Source: Enterococcus mundtii
Lineage (GTDB): Bacteria; Bacillota; Bacilli; Lactobacillales; Enterococcaceae
Length of the DNA: 64,000 nt
Direction: 5' to 3'
Assembly (NCBI RefSeq): GCF_003957375.1
Contig: NZ_CP025473.1
Location: 2,319,501 to 2,383,500 of the forward strand
Shown piece after piece: positions 17,369 through 26,503 of the stretch. Below the pieces are notes generated by a model that saw only the letters and a list, made by a program, of their open reading frames with translations, was not told the origin of the DNA and ran no database searches. Position numbers and translations under genes: made by a program. Every line of letters begins with the position of its first letter. The first letter of the stretch is position 1.

Positions 17369-18367
17369 ATGACAATCAATAAAAATCTAATACGTCAAAC
17401 AAATTTAAATCGAGTGATCTCTTTACTATTCCAACATCAAAAACTATTTTCTTCCGAAATCGTAGAAGCAACAAAGATCAGTATGGTGACGACCAATTCC
17501 TTGGTGAAAGAGTTGGTGTCTGAGGGTTTTTTATTTGAACATCCTAACAAGCCAAGAGAGATTGGTCGTCCAGCAACGCAATATGAATTCAATTATGATA
17601 GAAAACATTCACTGCTCTTTGTTTTTCGAGAAGAAAACAAGCAATTATATGTAGATATTTTTACGATTGACTTAAAAGGGGACCGATTAGCAAAGCATAC
17701 ACAACCTTTTTATGAGATCTCTCCTTCTGCCTTCCAACTGTTGCTTTCCAATCATTTGAAGAGCGCATCAACTATTTCCTCTATTGGATTTTCAATTCCT
17801 GGTAAAATCTCAGAGGGCGTAATCACTTCTAGTTGGTATAAAAAAATGGATCGTTGGCCTATCCATCAATTGATTGAAGAAGTGACTGATCTTCCTTACT
17901 ATATCCAAAATGATGCCCATCTTTTTACGATCGGTCATTGTCTTTTGAAACAACTTCCATTATCTGAAACGATCGTAGGCATCTATTATCCACAAAATAG
18001 TATGCCAGGTGTCACGTTACTTGCCAAATCAGCTTTGATCGAAGGACATGACTCGCTAGCTGGTGAAGCAAAATATTTCCCTTTATTCTTAGATCAAGGG
18101 AGTCCTGATACACCTGTTGAACTTGCTAAAAATCTTTCTTCTTTGATTATTACGTATAATGCTTTGATTGCTCCAGACAAGTTCGTCTTAGCTATTGACC
18201 CAGATATTAAGCCGCTCGTAGAGGAAACTTTAGCGCAAAATCGTTATTTGCCGAAACAGCCCAATGCTCCTGTATTCAGCTATCTGGATGATTTAGAAAG
18301 CAGTATCGTTTTAGGACTGCATTGGCTGATGTATCACCATACGCCTTTTGATCTCGCATACTATTGA
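17369..18367 (+). CDS. ROK-family transcriptional repressor
   Basis: 332 residues. The N-terminal winged helix (about 8-75) ends in GRPATQYEFN, the classic NagC/XylR-type link. The ROK domain follows, with SSIGFSIPGKISEG and YIQNDAHLFTIGH (about 175), but lacks the usual DxGGT nucleotide motif and the CxCGxxGCxE zinc motif. It probably senses a sugar without kinase activity. ATG at 17369 lies close to two operator copies, so self-control and control of the HAD phosphatase are likely. Confidence 0.82.
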   Translation: MTINKNLIRQTNLNRVISLLFQHQKLFSSEIVEATKISMVTTNSLVKELVSEGFLFEHPNKPREIGRPATQYEFNYDRKHSLLFVFREENKQLYVDIFTIDLKGDRLAKHTQPFYEISPSAFQLLLSNHLKSASTISSIGFSIPGKISEGVITSSWYKKMDRWPIHQLIEEVTDLPYYIQNDAHLFTIGHCLLKQLPLSETIVGIYYPQNSMPGVTLLAKSALIEGHDSLAGEAKYFPLFLDQGSPDTPVELAKNLSSLIITYNALIAPDKFVLAIDPDIKPLVEETLAQNRYLPKQPNAPVFSYLDDLESSIVLGLHWLMYHHTPFDLAYY

Positions 18368-18383
18368 ATTTTTCACAAAAAAA

Positions 18384-18424
18384 GTGTTACCGAAACATCT
18401 CATTTGTTTCGGTAACACCTTTTT
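18384..18424. terminator. Bidirectional terminator
   Basis: Perfect 14-bp stem GTGTTACCGAAACA / TGTTTCGGTAACAC flanked by A and T runs, between the convergent ROK and OpuA genes. Confidence 0.92.
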
Positions 18425-18434
18425 TATATGGTAT

Positions 18435-20165
18435 TTAATTTTTCCAGCTTGCAACTTTTTCTTGGTTCTTATCGATCCATTCTCTTGCTGCTTCTTGTGG
18501 ATCTTTACCATTGTTGATTTCTAACATGACTTCTTCCATGTCTTTTTCTGTCCAGTTGAATTTGTCCAACACAGCATATGCTTCTGGTTGATCTTCTTTT
18601 AAGCCTTGGCGGACGATGGTGTGTATTTCTTCTGCATCTCCCATCGCATTTTTTGGATCTTCTAGATATTTCAAGTCATACTTTGCAAACATCCAGTGTG
18701 GCGTCCAACCAGTAAAGACGATTGGTTCTTGATTTTTGATTGCTTGTCCTAATGCAACCGTCATCGCACCTGAAGAAGAGGTCTCAACTGTCCACCCCTC
18801 CAGATTTGGATATTGGGCAATCGTATTTTCTGCAGCATTCACCACACCTGCGCCAGGTTCGATACCGGTGATTTTTTTGCCTGCTTCATCGGTTAGATCA
18901 GCGATCGAATTAACCTCCATATATGCTGGAACAGCTAATCCGACTTTGGCACCTTTCAAGTTTGCACCTAGATCATCAACTTGATCTTTGTATTGTTCAT
19001 ATTGAGAACCATGCGTCTTCGGTAACCAAGCAGCCACCATCCCATCTGATTCTCCTTTTGCAACAGATTCCCACATGATCGAATTATCAAGAGGGGTCAC
19101 ATTGACATCGTAGCCCATCTCTTTTAAGACTTCTGCTACGACATTCGTTGAAGCAACTTCTGTATCCCATTCCACATAAGAAAGATTGATGGTGTTTGTT
19201 TCTTTTGTTGAAGAACTAAAACTTCCAATACCGATCGCACCTAATAAAACGACGACTACTGCACCAATGATCAATCCTTGATGCTTTTTATTTTTTTGTT
19301 TAACCGTACCTGCTGCTTTTTCGTGATTCGGTTGATTCAAATGTTGTGTAAAACGATCAATAATAATCGCTAGGATTACTAATGCTACCCCATTTACAAA
19401 GCCATTCCCAACTTGTGCACGTTGTAAAGCGGAAAGAACGCCACGACCTAAACCAGGCGCTCCGATCATTGAGGCGATAACAACCATAGAAAGGGAAAGC
19501 ATAGTCGTCTGATTGATTCCTGCCATGATCGTACTTTTTGCTAATGGTAACTCAAGCTTCACTAGCTTTTGCCAACTCGTACTACCAAATGAGTCAGAAG
19601 CTTCCACTAACTCGGTTGGTACTTGACGGATACCTAGGTTCGTAAAACGAACGGTTGGTGGTAATGCAAAGATCACTGAAGCAAATACCCCTGGAACCAT
19701 ACCAATTCCGAAAAAGGCAACTGCTGGGATCAAATAAACAAAACCTGGCATTGTTTGCATAAAGTCAAGAATCGGTTTAATGATTCCTTGTGCTTTACCA
19801 TTTTTTGCCATTAAAATACCAAGAGGTACACCAATAATGATCGAGATCACACTAGATAGTAACACTAATGTGACAGTATTCATCAAATCTGACCATAATC
19901 CTTGATTATAAATGAACCATAGGCCGATCAACGTGAATAATGTCAACCCCGGACGTTTTTTTGAAATAAAGAATGCTGCGACTGCCATTAAAAGAATAAA
20001 TAATGGTGCTGGTATCACTAATAAAAGATTCGTGATAGCTGTCATCACTGCTTGACCAATCGTTTGAAGGAATGAGAACAGTCCTGCGAACGTTGTTGTC
20101 AACCAATCAGTGATCGTTTCGACCCAGTCAGCGACGGGTACTTGATAGTTCAATAAATTATTCAT
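18435..20165 (-). CDS. opuAB: Glycine betaine ABC transporter, fused permease and substrate-binding protein (OpuABC/BusAB type)
   Basis: 576 residues. The N-terminal permease (about 1-290) has several membrane segments and an EAA-like loop around [17 protein letters not shown] further membrane segment (about 297-315) tethers a periplasm-type binding domain (about 330-576) on the outer face, with Trp residues such as in EWDTE and [10 protein letters not shown] forming the betaine cage. This fused layout is that of Lactococcus OpuABC/BusB. With the ATPase at 20158-21351 it imports glycine betaine or proline under osmotic stress. The start overlaps the ATPase end by 8 bp. Confidence 0.95.
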   Translation of the reverse strand: MNNLLNYQVPVADWVETITDWLTTTFAGLFSFLQTIGQAVMTAITNLLLVIPAPLFILLMAVAAFFISKKRPGLTLFTLIGLWFIYNQGLWSDLMNTVTLVLLSSVISIIIGVPLGILMAKNGKAQGIIKPILDFMQTMPGFVYLIPAVAFFGIGMVPGVFASVIFALPPTVRFTNLGIRQVPTELVEASDSFGSTSWQKLVKLELPLAKSTIMAGINQTTMLSLSMVVIASMIGAPGLGRGVLSALQRAQVGNGFVNGVALVILAIIIDRFTQHLNQPNHEKAAGTVKQKNKKHQGLIIGAVVVVLLGAIGIGSFSSSTKETNTINLSYVEWDTEVASTNVVAEVLKEMGYDVNVTPLDNSIMWESVAKGESDGMVAAWLPKTHGSQYEQYKDQVDDLGANLKGAKVGLAVPAYMEVNSIADLTDEAGKKITGIEPGAGVVNAAENTIAQYPNLEGWTVETSSSGAMTVALGQAIKNQEPIVFTGWTPHWMFAKYDLKYLEDPKNAMGDAEEIHTIVRQGLKEDQPEAYAVLDKFNWTEKDMEEVMLEINNGKDPQEAAREWIDKNQEKVASWKN

Positions 20166-21351
20166 GTTCGCTCACCTCACTAGTTGCTGATAATGCTTCG
20201 ATCACGCTACCTCGGATAACAACGCCTTTTAATTTTCCGTTGTCAACCACTGCTAATGGAGTTGGTGAATCATAAATAATATTGAAGATATCACTAACAA
20301 GCATATCTTTCCCAATCACTGTGACATTTTCATCAAGGAAATCGATTAAAGGACGTTTTTGACGTCTTGCTTCTAATGCTTGATCTGCTGTAATGATCCC
20401 TTTTAAGTTTCGTTTCTTATCAACAGCCATCAACATGCTGACTTCTTCGTTACGCATACGTGTCAACGCAACGTTTGGACCATCTGATTCGATATTTGTT
20501 GTTAATGCTGGCACCATGATGTTTTGAGCTGTCAAGACTTTCGAACGGTCCACTTCTTCAACGAACTCTCTCACGTAATCATTGGCTGGATTTGTCAATA
20601 TCTCTTCTCCAGTACCGATTTGCATGATTTCGCCATCCTTCATCAACGCAATGCGATCGCCGATACGCAATGCTTCATTTAAATCATGTGTGATGAAGAT
20701 GATCGTTTTTTGCACATTAGATTGTAGTTCCAATAATTCATCTTGCATTTCACGACGAATCAATGGATCAAGTGCTGAGAAAGCCTCATCCATCAATAGG
20801 ATCTCTGGATCATTTGCCAATGCTCGGGCTAACCCTACACGTTGTTGCATCCCCCCAGATAATTGACTAGGATATTGATCTTTAAAGGATAACAAGCTTG
20901 AGTTCTCTAACGCTTTTTCTGCTTTAGCTTGACGTTCTTCTTTAGGAACACCGCGAACTTCAAGACCATATTCTGTATTTTCTAAAATCGTACGATGCGG
21001 GAATAGACCGAAGTTTTGGAAAACCATGTTGATTTTGTGACGACGAACTTCACGAAGTTCTTCTTTGCTAAGTGTTGAGATGTCTTCCCCATCAATCAAG
21101 ATATTTCCAGATGTAGGTTCAATCAAACGATTCAATAGACGGATCAAGGTTGATTTCCCACTCCCAGAAAGACCCATGATCACGAAGATCTCACCTTCTT
21201 GTACATCAAAACTCGCTTCATATACCCCGACAGTTGCGCCAGTTTTTTGTAAAATCTCTGTTTTCGATTGGTGCTTTTTCATCATTTCCAAAGCAGTTTG
21301 TGTTCGTTTACCAAATATTTTCGTTAAGTTTTTGACTTCTACTTTTACCAA
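20158..21351 (-). CDS. opuAA: Glycine betaine ABC transporter ATPase with tandem CBS domains (OpuAA/BusAA)
   Basis: 397 residues. ABC domain with Walker [10 protein letters not shown] (about 60), signature LSGGMQQRV, Walker [14 protein letters not shown]; the C-terminal third holds two CBS motifs (about 280-390). In Lactococcus OpuA the CBS region senses ionic strength and binds c-di-AMP. Start codon is TTG at 21351 with ribosome site AAAGGAG (21359-21365) seven bases away. The promoter upstream carries a BusR-type operator. First gene of the opuAA-opuAB operon. Confidence 0.95.
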   Translation of the reverse strand: MVKVEVKNLTKIFGKRTQTALEMMKKHQSKTEILQKTGATVGVYEASFDVQEGEIFVIMGLSGSGKSTLIRLLNRLIEPTSGNILIDGEDISTLSKEELREVRRHKINMVFQNFGLFPHRTILENTEYGLEVRGVPKEERQAKAEKALENSSLLSFKDQYPSQLSGGMQQRVGLARALANDPEILLMDEAFSALDPLIRREMQDELLELQSNVQKTIIFITHDLNEALRIGDRIALMKDGEIMQIGTGEEILTNPANDYVREFVEEVDRSKVLTAQNIMVPALTTNIESDGPNVALTRMRNEEVSMLMAVDKKRNLKGIITADQALEARRQKRPLIDFLDENVTVIGKDMLVSDIFNIIYDSPTPLAVVDNGKLKGVVIRGSVIEALSATSEVSEHE

Positions 21352-21394
21352 ACAAATTCTCCTTTGTATGTAAATTCATTTTTCTTTCTGAAAA

Positions 21395-21436
21395 AAGTGA
21401 CCACACTACGATAACACCATGTAGTCACTTTGTCAA
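21395..21436 (-). promoter_or_regulatory. opuA promoter overlapped by a 22-bp-spaced BusR operator
   Basis: Minus strand: -35 TTGACA (21431-21436), 17-bp spacer, -10 TATCGT (21408-21413). Two half-sites AAGTGAC (21395-21401) and GTCACTT (21424-21430) are separated by exactly 22 bp, the spacing reported for the bipartite BusR operator in S. agalactiae. One half-site lies in the spacer next to the -35 box, the other just downstream of the -10. Confidence 0.85.
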
Positions 21437-21477
21437 AATTCAAGCATCTCTATTCTTAGTGAAACGATACAAAAAAA

Positions 21478-21510
21478 TGGTCAATCCCTTATCAGTATAG
21501 GGATTGACCA
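21478..21510 (-). terminator. Terminator of busR
   Basis: Stem TGGTCAATCCC / GGGATTGACCA, then TTTTTTT on the minus strand, 38 nt after the busR stop. Confidence 0.9.
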
Positions 21511-21547
21511 AAATTAGAATTAAATGAGATTCTTCTTATCCGCTCGT

Positions 21548-22183
21548 TCACTGCCCATCTGGATAAAAAAAGTTTGTCATCCGTTGCAGCGTATACTCGT
21601 TCCCAATAAAGTGGACAGTATCCCCCGCTGAAAATTTCGCATATGGACCAGGCGAGACCAACAGTTCTTGATCGTGGGAAATGGCAATCACTGTTGCACC
21701 AGTAGCTTGCCAAATATTCAATTCGCTGATGGATTGGTTTAAGTGAGCCGCTTCCTCTGTCAAAGCAAGTTCAAAAGGCAGAAGTGGATTCATCTTATGT
21801 ATTCGTTTCGTTTGACTCACCAGTTGATCCAATAGTTGTGAAAAATGGTTCAATTCTTCTTGTTGTTTTTTCACGCTTTCCATGATTTCTGCTTTTGTTT
21901 CTTGGATCGATTGCACATCTTGGTATTGTAAAAGGAAATCCTTTGCTTTTTCTTTAGATGCTACAAACGCACCACTGCCATGACGGACTTCCATGATCCC
22001 CAGATCGACCAAAACATTGATTGCTTTACGAGTCGTTTCTGGAGAAGCGTTATACGTGCTTGCTAAAGTGGATCTTGCATGAATCTTCTCGCCGATTTGA
22101 TAACGATTTTCTACGATTCGTTCAGCCAAATCAACAGCAATCTGTTGATAACGTGGGCGAACCAGTTTGGTTTTTTCACTCAT
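21548..22183 (-). CDS. busR: BusR, c-di-AMP-responsive GntR-family repressor
   Basis: 211 residues. An N-terminal GntR winged helix (about 8-80, with SPETTRKAINVLVDLGIMEV) is followed by a long coiled coil (about 85-125) and an RCK_C/TrkA-C domain (about 130-205, with GATVIAISHDQ and SAGDTVHFIGN). This architecture is specific to BusR, which binds c-di-AMP and then represses the betaine transporter. It sits just upstream of opuAA in the same direction with its own terminator, and a matching operator covers the opuA promoter. Confidence 0.93.
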   Translation of the reverse strand: MSEKTKLVRPRYQQIAVDLAERIVENRYQIGEKIHARSTLASTYNASPETTRKAINVLVDLGIMEVRHGSGAFVASKEKAKDFLLQYQDVQSIQETKAEIMESVKKQQEELNHFSQLLDQLVSQTKRIHKMNPLLPFELALTEEAAHLNQSISELNIWQATGATVIAISHDQELLVSPGPYAKFSAGDTVHFIGNEYTLQRMTNFFYPDGQ

Positions 22184-22348
22184 TTTATTCTTCCTCTTTC
22201 ATCTACTTGTCAGCTAACATCTTACTATGGACGCTTTAAAGAAGCAAAAGTAAACTGGTTTTATTTTTTCTTCTATACAAGAAATCCGGTAATTATCAGT
22301 TGATTTCCCAAACTAAACAGTTCGTATCACTCACTTCGAGAATAAAGC

Positions 22349-22390
22349 GACAACCACGAAAATTTTTTTGATTTTCGTGGTTGTCTTTTT
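22349..22390. terminator. Terminator after the GH25 gene
   Basis: Perfect 15-bp stem GACAACCACGAAAAT / ATTTTCGTGGTTGTC with a 7-nt loop. The plus strand has TTTTT; the minus strand, which carries the gene, continues GCTTTATT. Confidence 0.8.
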
Positions 22391-22418
22391 GTTTCTTGCG
22401 CTAAAAAACAAATTTCAT

Positions 22419-23237
22419 TTAGCTTGTAAATTTTTTCAAATAGTCACTACTTACATCAAAATGACGGGTAGGAAATTCTGGGAAATAAAGATCACTTGCC
22501 CACTGCCAAGCTGCTGTATCTGTATGCAAAGGATTTTTATCAGAAGGATCGTACGGCCACTGTGCAACCCAACAATTTTCTTTTCCTAGACGTGTCATAT
22601 CCAATTTGTTTTCGGTGAACCAAGAAGCACTCGAATAGTGGACGACGTTTTGATAGCCTCCCTGTTGGATCGCTTTTTGGAAAATCAATGCATTATCTGT
22701 CACTTTATCCACGTTCATCTTTGGATTTTCGCTATCGTTGACAACAACAGTTGATGATGGCAGGTTCAACTCTTTCATATACTCCAATAAAAACTGAGCT
22801 TCCCCTTTTGTGTCAGCTTCTTCATTGAACCACGCATAATGGTAGACACTTACTTTTAGGCCTGCCGCAACGGCTGAAGCAATCTGTTCAGGAGCAAGCG
22901 GATTTTTATACGAGTCTCCTTCAGTCAATTTTACGACTACCCCTTTAATGCCGTAGTTTTTCATCGTTTGAAATTCTTCACTCGATATCTTGTCATTATT
23001 GGAAGATATGTCAATAAAATCTTTAGCTGGTCTTCCTGGTTCTGCAGCGGAGATTCCTGAATCGTCTGTCAAACTTCGGGTGAGTGATTCTGAGAATTGG
23101 CTGCTACTACCTAACACATGTTGATTTTTTTCAGTAATCATAGGTTTGATTGGAATCGAAATTGCCTCTGCTGTTCCTCCAACGTAAACTAGTAAAGTAA
23201 AACAAATAACACCTACCCATTTGATCATTGTACGCAT
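22419..23237 (-). CDS. GH25 family muramidase, secreted
   Basis: 272 residues. The N-terminus has a signal sequence or anchor (about 5-25, WVGVICFTLLVYVGG), then a linker to about 70. The GH25 domain (about 73-272) begins KDFIDISSNN, has VVVKLTEGDSY near 100 and the catalytic acid stretch VVVNDSENP near 165. These enzymes cut the MurNAc-GlcNAc bond of peptidoglycan; a wall-remodelling role is likely. No wall-binding repeat is present. Monocistronic. The ATG at 23237 has ribosome site AAAGGAAG; a second ATG three codons later is possible. Confidence 0.88.
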   Translation of the reverse strand: MRTMIKWVGVICFTLLVYVGGTAEAISIPIKPMITEKNQHVLGSSSQFSESLTRSLTDDSGISAAEPGRPAKDFIDISSNNDKISSEEFQTMKNYGIKGVVVKLTEGDSYKNPLAPEQIASAVAAGLKVSVYHYAWFNEEADTKGEAQFLLEYMKELNLPSSTVVVNDSENPKMNVDKVTDNALIFQKAIQQGGYQNVVHYSSASWFTENKLDMTRLGKENCWVAQWPYDPSDKNPLHTDTAAWQWASDLYFPEFPTRHFDVSSDYLKKFTS

Positions 23238-23763
23238 CTTGGATCGCTTCCTTTTATTGAATTTTCAAAGCATCAACAAGACGTCCTGTTGGCTCTATTT
23301 AAACAAAAATCTAGGAATTAAAAAACAGATAACATGACAATTAACCAATTTTTAAACATAACATCGTTATTAAAAAATTAAAAAAATATTGTTAGTTAAA
23401 TTTTTACAACATTTATCTTCTTACTACTATACATAGTGAGTACTCTTTTGACTTTTGCTATTTTGATTCGAGTTTCTCTTTTAGATGCTCCTTAAACGCT
23501 TCATGATCATTTTTCTTTTTGTGAAAAAATTTCTATCTCTAAAATGTATAAATACCTTTTTCTTCTGGTTTTGATCTGCATTTATTTCTCTTCTTCTTTC
23601 CATCATTTTGCATACTTTTTTCGTTTGTGATTTTTCAATCGAACATTCATTTATTGGCCAGCAAAGGTTAAAAAAATATTTTTTATTGGAGTTTTCCACA
23701 AGCATTTCTGTACTAACACAAGCGAATTTGCATGAGATGCTTGTTTTCACTGTTTTTCAAAAA
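23238..23763. other. AT-rich intergenic region
   Basis: About 525 bp between the divergent GH25 and nrdH genes, very AT-rich. I see no supported gene, RNA or repeat; a minus-strand frame at 23481-23750 starts with GTG, has no ribosome site and a skewed composition. Confidence 0.5.
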
Positions 23764-23810
23764 CCACAAAACATAGTATTCCACAATTTCCACAACACAA
23801 GATGTAGTGT
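23764..23810 (+). promoter_or_regulatory. Tandem NrdR boxes upstream of nrdH
   Basis: Box 1 CCACAAAACATAGTAT (23764-23779) and box 2 ACACAAGATGTAGTGT (23795-23810) match the NrdR consensus (ACACWATATATWGTGT) at about 12 and 14 of 16 positions. Starts are 31 bp apart, three helical turns, the classic NrdR layout. They lie just upstream of the -35 box, so NrdR should repress in response to dATP/ATP. Confidence 0.85.
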
Positions 23811-23817
23811 TTGTTGA

Positions 23818-23847
23818 TTGACTTTTTTACTAATAGATTTATACTAT
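23818..23847 (+). promoter_or_regulatory. nrdHEF promoter
   Basis: -35 TTGACT (23818-23823) and a -10 at 23840-23847 (TATACT or TACTAT, spacers of 16 or 18 bp), about 40 nt before the nrdH start. Confidence 0.7.
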
Positions 23848-23887
23848 TGATTATAGAGAAAACACATGGGCAAGGAGGCAAACAATA

Positions 23888-24112
23888 ATGAACGTAAAAA
23901 TCTTTTCTAAAAATAATTGTATGCAATGTAAAATGGTGAAACGCTTTTTAGCTGAAAATAAAATTGACTTTGAAGAAGTAAATATCGATGAGCAACCTGA
24001 AGCAATCTCATGGTTAAAAGACCAAGGATTCCAAAGTGTTCCAGTCATCACTTCTGACGCAGCAACTGTCATCGGCTTCAGACCAGATCAACTACGTCAC
24101 TTAGCTAGCTAA
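23888..24112 (+). CDS. nrdH: Glutaredoxin-like NrdH redoxin
   Basis: 74 residues with the redox motif CMQC (residues 11-14) and the conserved SVPVI and GFRPDQL segments. NrdH reduces the class Ib ribonucleotide reductase NrdEF, taking electrons from thioredoxin reductase. Ribosome site AAGGAGG lies 7-10 nt before the ATG at 23888. It leads the nrdH-nrdE-nrdF cluster behind tandem NrdR boxes. A terminator-like hairpin separates it from nrdE. Confidence 0.96.
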   Translation: MNVKIFSKNNCMQCKMVKRFLAENKIDFEEVNIDEQPEAISWLKDQGFQSVPVITSDAATVIGFRPDQLRHLAS

Positions 24113-24141
24113 GAATCATTCAAACAGTTGTCAAATAGATC

Positions 24142-24220
24142 GAGGATCAACTTGGTCCTCTGCCACCATGGATTTGATGGACTTACGGCTCTTGTCCGTA
24201 ACCTCCCCAAATCCTTTTTT
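24142..24220 (+). terminator. Terminator-like attenuator between nrdH and nrdE
   Basis: A hairpin at 24142-24160 (GAGGA/TCCTC) precedes a long stem, GGATTTG...TTACGG pairing with CCGTAA...CAAATCC (24170-24214), followed by TTTTTT (24215-24220). ATCAA at 24146-24150 could instead pair with TTGAT inside the left arm, so two exclusive folds are possible. It should lower nrdEF relative to nrdH. Confidence 0.65.
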
Positions 24221-24293
24221 ACAGCAATGAACACCACTATATCTTGTGGTCAAACACGTATCATCAAAATCAAAAAGAAGGTTGGGCGTATGT

Positions 24294-26453
24294 ATGAGTC
24301 TTAAAAATCTAAAAGATGTCAGCTACTTTAAGCTGAATAATGAAATCAATCGACCAGTCAACGGGCAAATCCCTTTAAATAAAGATAAAGAAGCTTTAGC
24401 TGCTTTTTTTGAAGAAAATGTCAAACCAAATACGATGACGTTTCCAACAGTGATCGACAAAATCCAGTATTTGATCGACAACCAATATTTAGAAGCAGAG
24501 TTCATTCAATTATATAGTAGTGAATTTATTGAAAAACTTTATCAATTCCTATTCGAACAAAACTTTACATTTAAATCATTCATGGCAGCCTATAAGTTCT
24601 ACTCTCAATATGCGTTAAAAACAAATGATGGTTCTGCCTACTTGGAATCTTATGAAGATCGTGTCGCATTCAATGCGTTGTATTTTGCGAATGGCGACGA
24701 AGAACTAGCCTTAGCTTTAGCTGATGAAATGATCCATCAACGTTATCAACCAGCAACCCCTTCATTTTTGAATGCTGGCCGTAAACGTCGGGGTGAACTT
24801 GTTTCTTGTTTCTTGACTCAAGTAACGGATGATATGAATTCGATCGGTCGTTCGATCAACTCTGCCTTACAACTTTCACGAATCGGTGGCGGTGTTGGGA
24901 TCACTCTTTCTAACCTACGTGAAGCCGGAGCGCCGATCAAAGGCTACGAAGGTGCAGCTAGCGGTGTTGTTCCAGTAATGAAATTGTTTGAAGATAGCTT
25001 TAGTTATTCGAACCAATTAGGACAACGTCAAGGTGCGGGTGTCGTTTATTTAAACGTCTTCCACCCAGACATCATGATGTTCCTTTCAGCAAAAAAAGAA
25101 AATGCAGATGAAAAGATTCGTGTGAAGACTTTATCACTTGGTGTGATTGTCCCAGATAAATTCTATGAATTAGCACGTAAAAACCAAGAAATGTATCTAT
25201 TCAGCCCATACAGTGTGGAAAAAGAATATGGTGTGCCATTTTCTTACGTAGATATCACTGCGGAATATGACAATTTAGTCGCAAATCCAAATATCCGTAA
25301 ACAAAAAATCAAAGCCCGTGATTTAGAAAACGAGATTTCTAAATTACAACAAGAGTCTGGTTATCCGTATATCATCAATATTGATACGGCAAATCGTGAA
25401 AATCCTGTAGATGGTAAAATCATCATGAGTAACTTATGTTCTGAGATTTTACAAGTGCAGACACCTTCTGTCATCAATGGCAAGCAAGAATATGAAGAGT
25501 TAGGGACAGACATCTCATGTAACTTAGGTTCGACAAACATCGTCAATTTGATGGATAGCCCTGACTTTGGTCGTTCTGTCCGCACGATGACTCGTGCTTT
25601 GACTTATATCACTGATGCTTCAGATATTGATGTCGTTCCTCCAATCCAAAATGGGAACAAGTTGAATCATACGATCGGGCTTGGTGCGATGGGCCTTCAC
25701 ACTTACTTTGCTAAAGAACAAATGGAATATGGTTCTGAAGATTCGCTTGATTTCACGAATGTCTATTTCATGTTGTTGAATTACTGGACACTTGTTGAAA
25801 GTAACAATATCGCACGTGAAAGAAAACAAGTCTTCCATAACTTTGAAAAATCAGCTTATGCAGATGGCACGTATTTTGATAAATATGTCACTGGCGAATT
25901 CCAACCAAAATCTGAACGAGTTGCTGCTTTGTTTGATGGTATCTTTATTCCGACTGCCCAAGACTGGGAAAACTTGAAGCAAGCAATCATGAAAGATGGT
26001 TTGTATCACCAAAATCGTTTAGCTGTAGCACCTAATGGTTCTATTTCTTATATCAATGATACGAGTGCAAGTATCCATCCGATCACTCGTATGATCGAAG
26101 AACGCCAAGAAAAGAAAATTGGGAAAATCTATTATCCAGCGCCTTATTTATCAAATGAAACAATTCCATATTACACTTCTGCTTATGATATGGATATGCG
26201 TAAAGTGATCGATGTTTATGCCACAGCACAAAAACATGTGGATCAAGGAATGAGTATGACGTTGTTTATGCGTTCAGAAATCCCAGAAGGTTTGTACGAA
26301 TGGAAAGAAACAACAAAACAATCCACACGTGATCTAAATATTCTAAGACACTATGCTTTCCACAAAGGAATCAAATCGATTTATTATGTCCGTACGTTTA
26401 CAGACGATGCAGAAGAAATCGGCAGCAACCAATGTGAAAGCTGTGTGATCTAA
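24294..26453 (+). CDS. nrdE: Class Ib ribonucleoside-diphosphate reductase alpha subunit
   Basis: 719 residues from MSLKNLKDVSYFKLNNEIN; an in-frame ATG at 24246 would add 16 residues absent from the family and has no ribosome site, so 24294 is chosen. Visible are the NrdE N-terminal domain, substrate-site ATPSFLNAGRKRRGELVSCF (first redox Cys), the NLCSEI radical-site stretch (Cys near residue 380), the Tyr pair of the radical path late in the chain, and the C-terminal SNQCESCVI redox tail. It reduces ribonucleoside diphosphates with NrdF. No nrdI is found in the window. Confidence 0.96.
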   Translation: MSLKNLKDVSYFKLNNEINRPVNGQIPLNKDKEALAAFFEENVKPNTMTFPTVIDKIQYLIDNQYLEAEFIQLYSSEFIEKLYQFLFEQNFTFKSFMAAYKFYSQYALKTNDGSAYLESYEDRVAFNALYFANGDEELALALADEMIHQRYQPATPSFLNAGRKRRGELVSCFLTQVTDDMNSIGRSINSALQLSRIGGGVGITLSNLREAGAPIKGYEGAASGVVPVMKLFEDSFSYSNQLGQRQGAGVVYLNVFHPDIMMFLSAKKENADEKIRVKTLSLGVIVPDKFYELARKNQEMYLFSPYSVEKEYGVPFSYVDITAEYDNLVANPNIRKQKIKARDLENEISKLQQESGYPYIINIDTANRENPVDGKIIMSNLCSEILQVQTPSVINGKQEYEELGTDISCNLGSTNIVNLMDSPDFGRSVRTMTRALTYITDASDIDVVPPIQNGNKLNHTIGLGAMGLHTYFAKEQMEYGSEDSLDFTNVYFMLLNYWTLVESNNIARERKQVFHNFEKSAYADGTYFDKYVTGEFQPKSERVAALFDGIFIPTAQDWENLKQAIMKDGLYHQNRLAVAPNGSISYINDTSASIHPITRMIEERQEKKIGKIYYPAPYLSNETIPYYTSAYDMDMRKVIDVYATAQKHVDQGMSMTLFMRSEIPEGLYEWKETTKQSTRDLNILRHYAFHKGIKSIYYVRTFTDDAEEIGSNQCESCVI

Positions 26454-26503
26454 TTTCACTTAGTGATAGAACCGTTACTGGATTTTAATAAAGGAGCATT
26501 CTC

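Noticed and set aside
23481-23750. 89-codon minus-strand frame upstream of nrdH
   Set aside because: GTG start without ribosome site, Lys/Arg/Phe-skewed composition in AT-rich DNA, no family resemblance.
24246-24293. N-terminal extension of nrdE
   Set aside because: Sixteen extra residues not found in NrdE, and they lie in the intergenic hairpin region; the ATG at 24294 gives the usual start.
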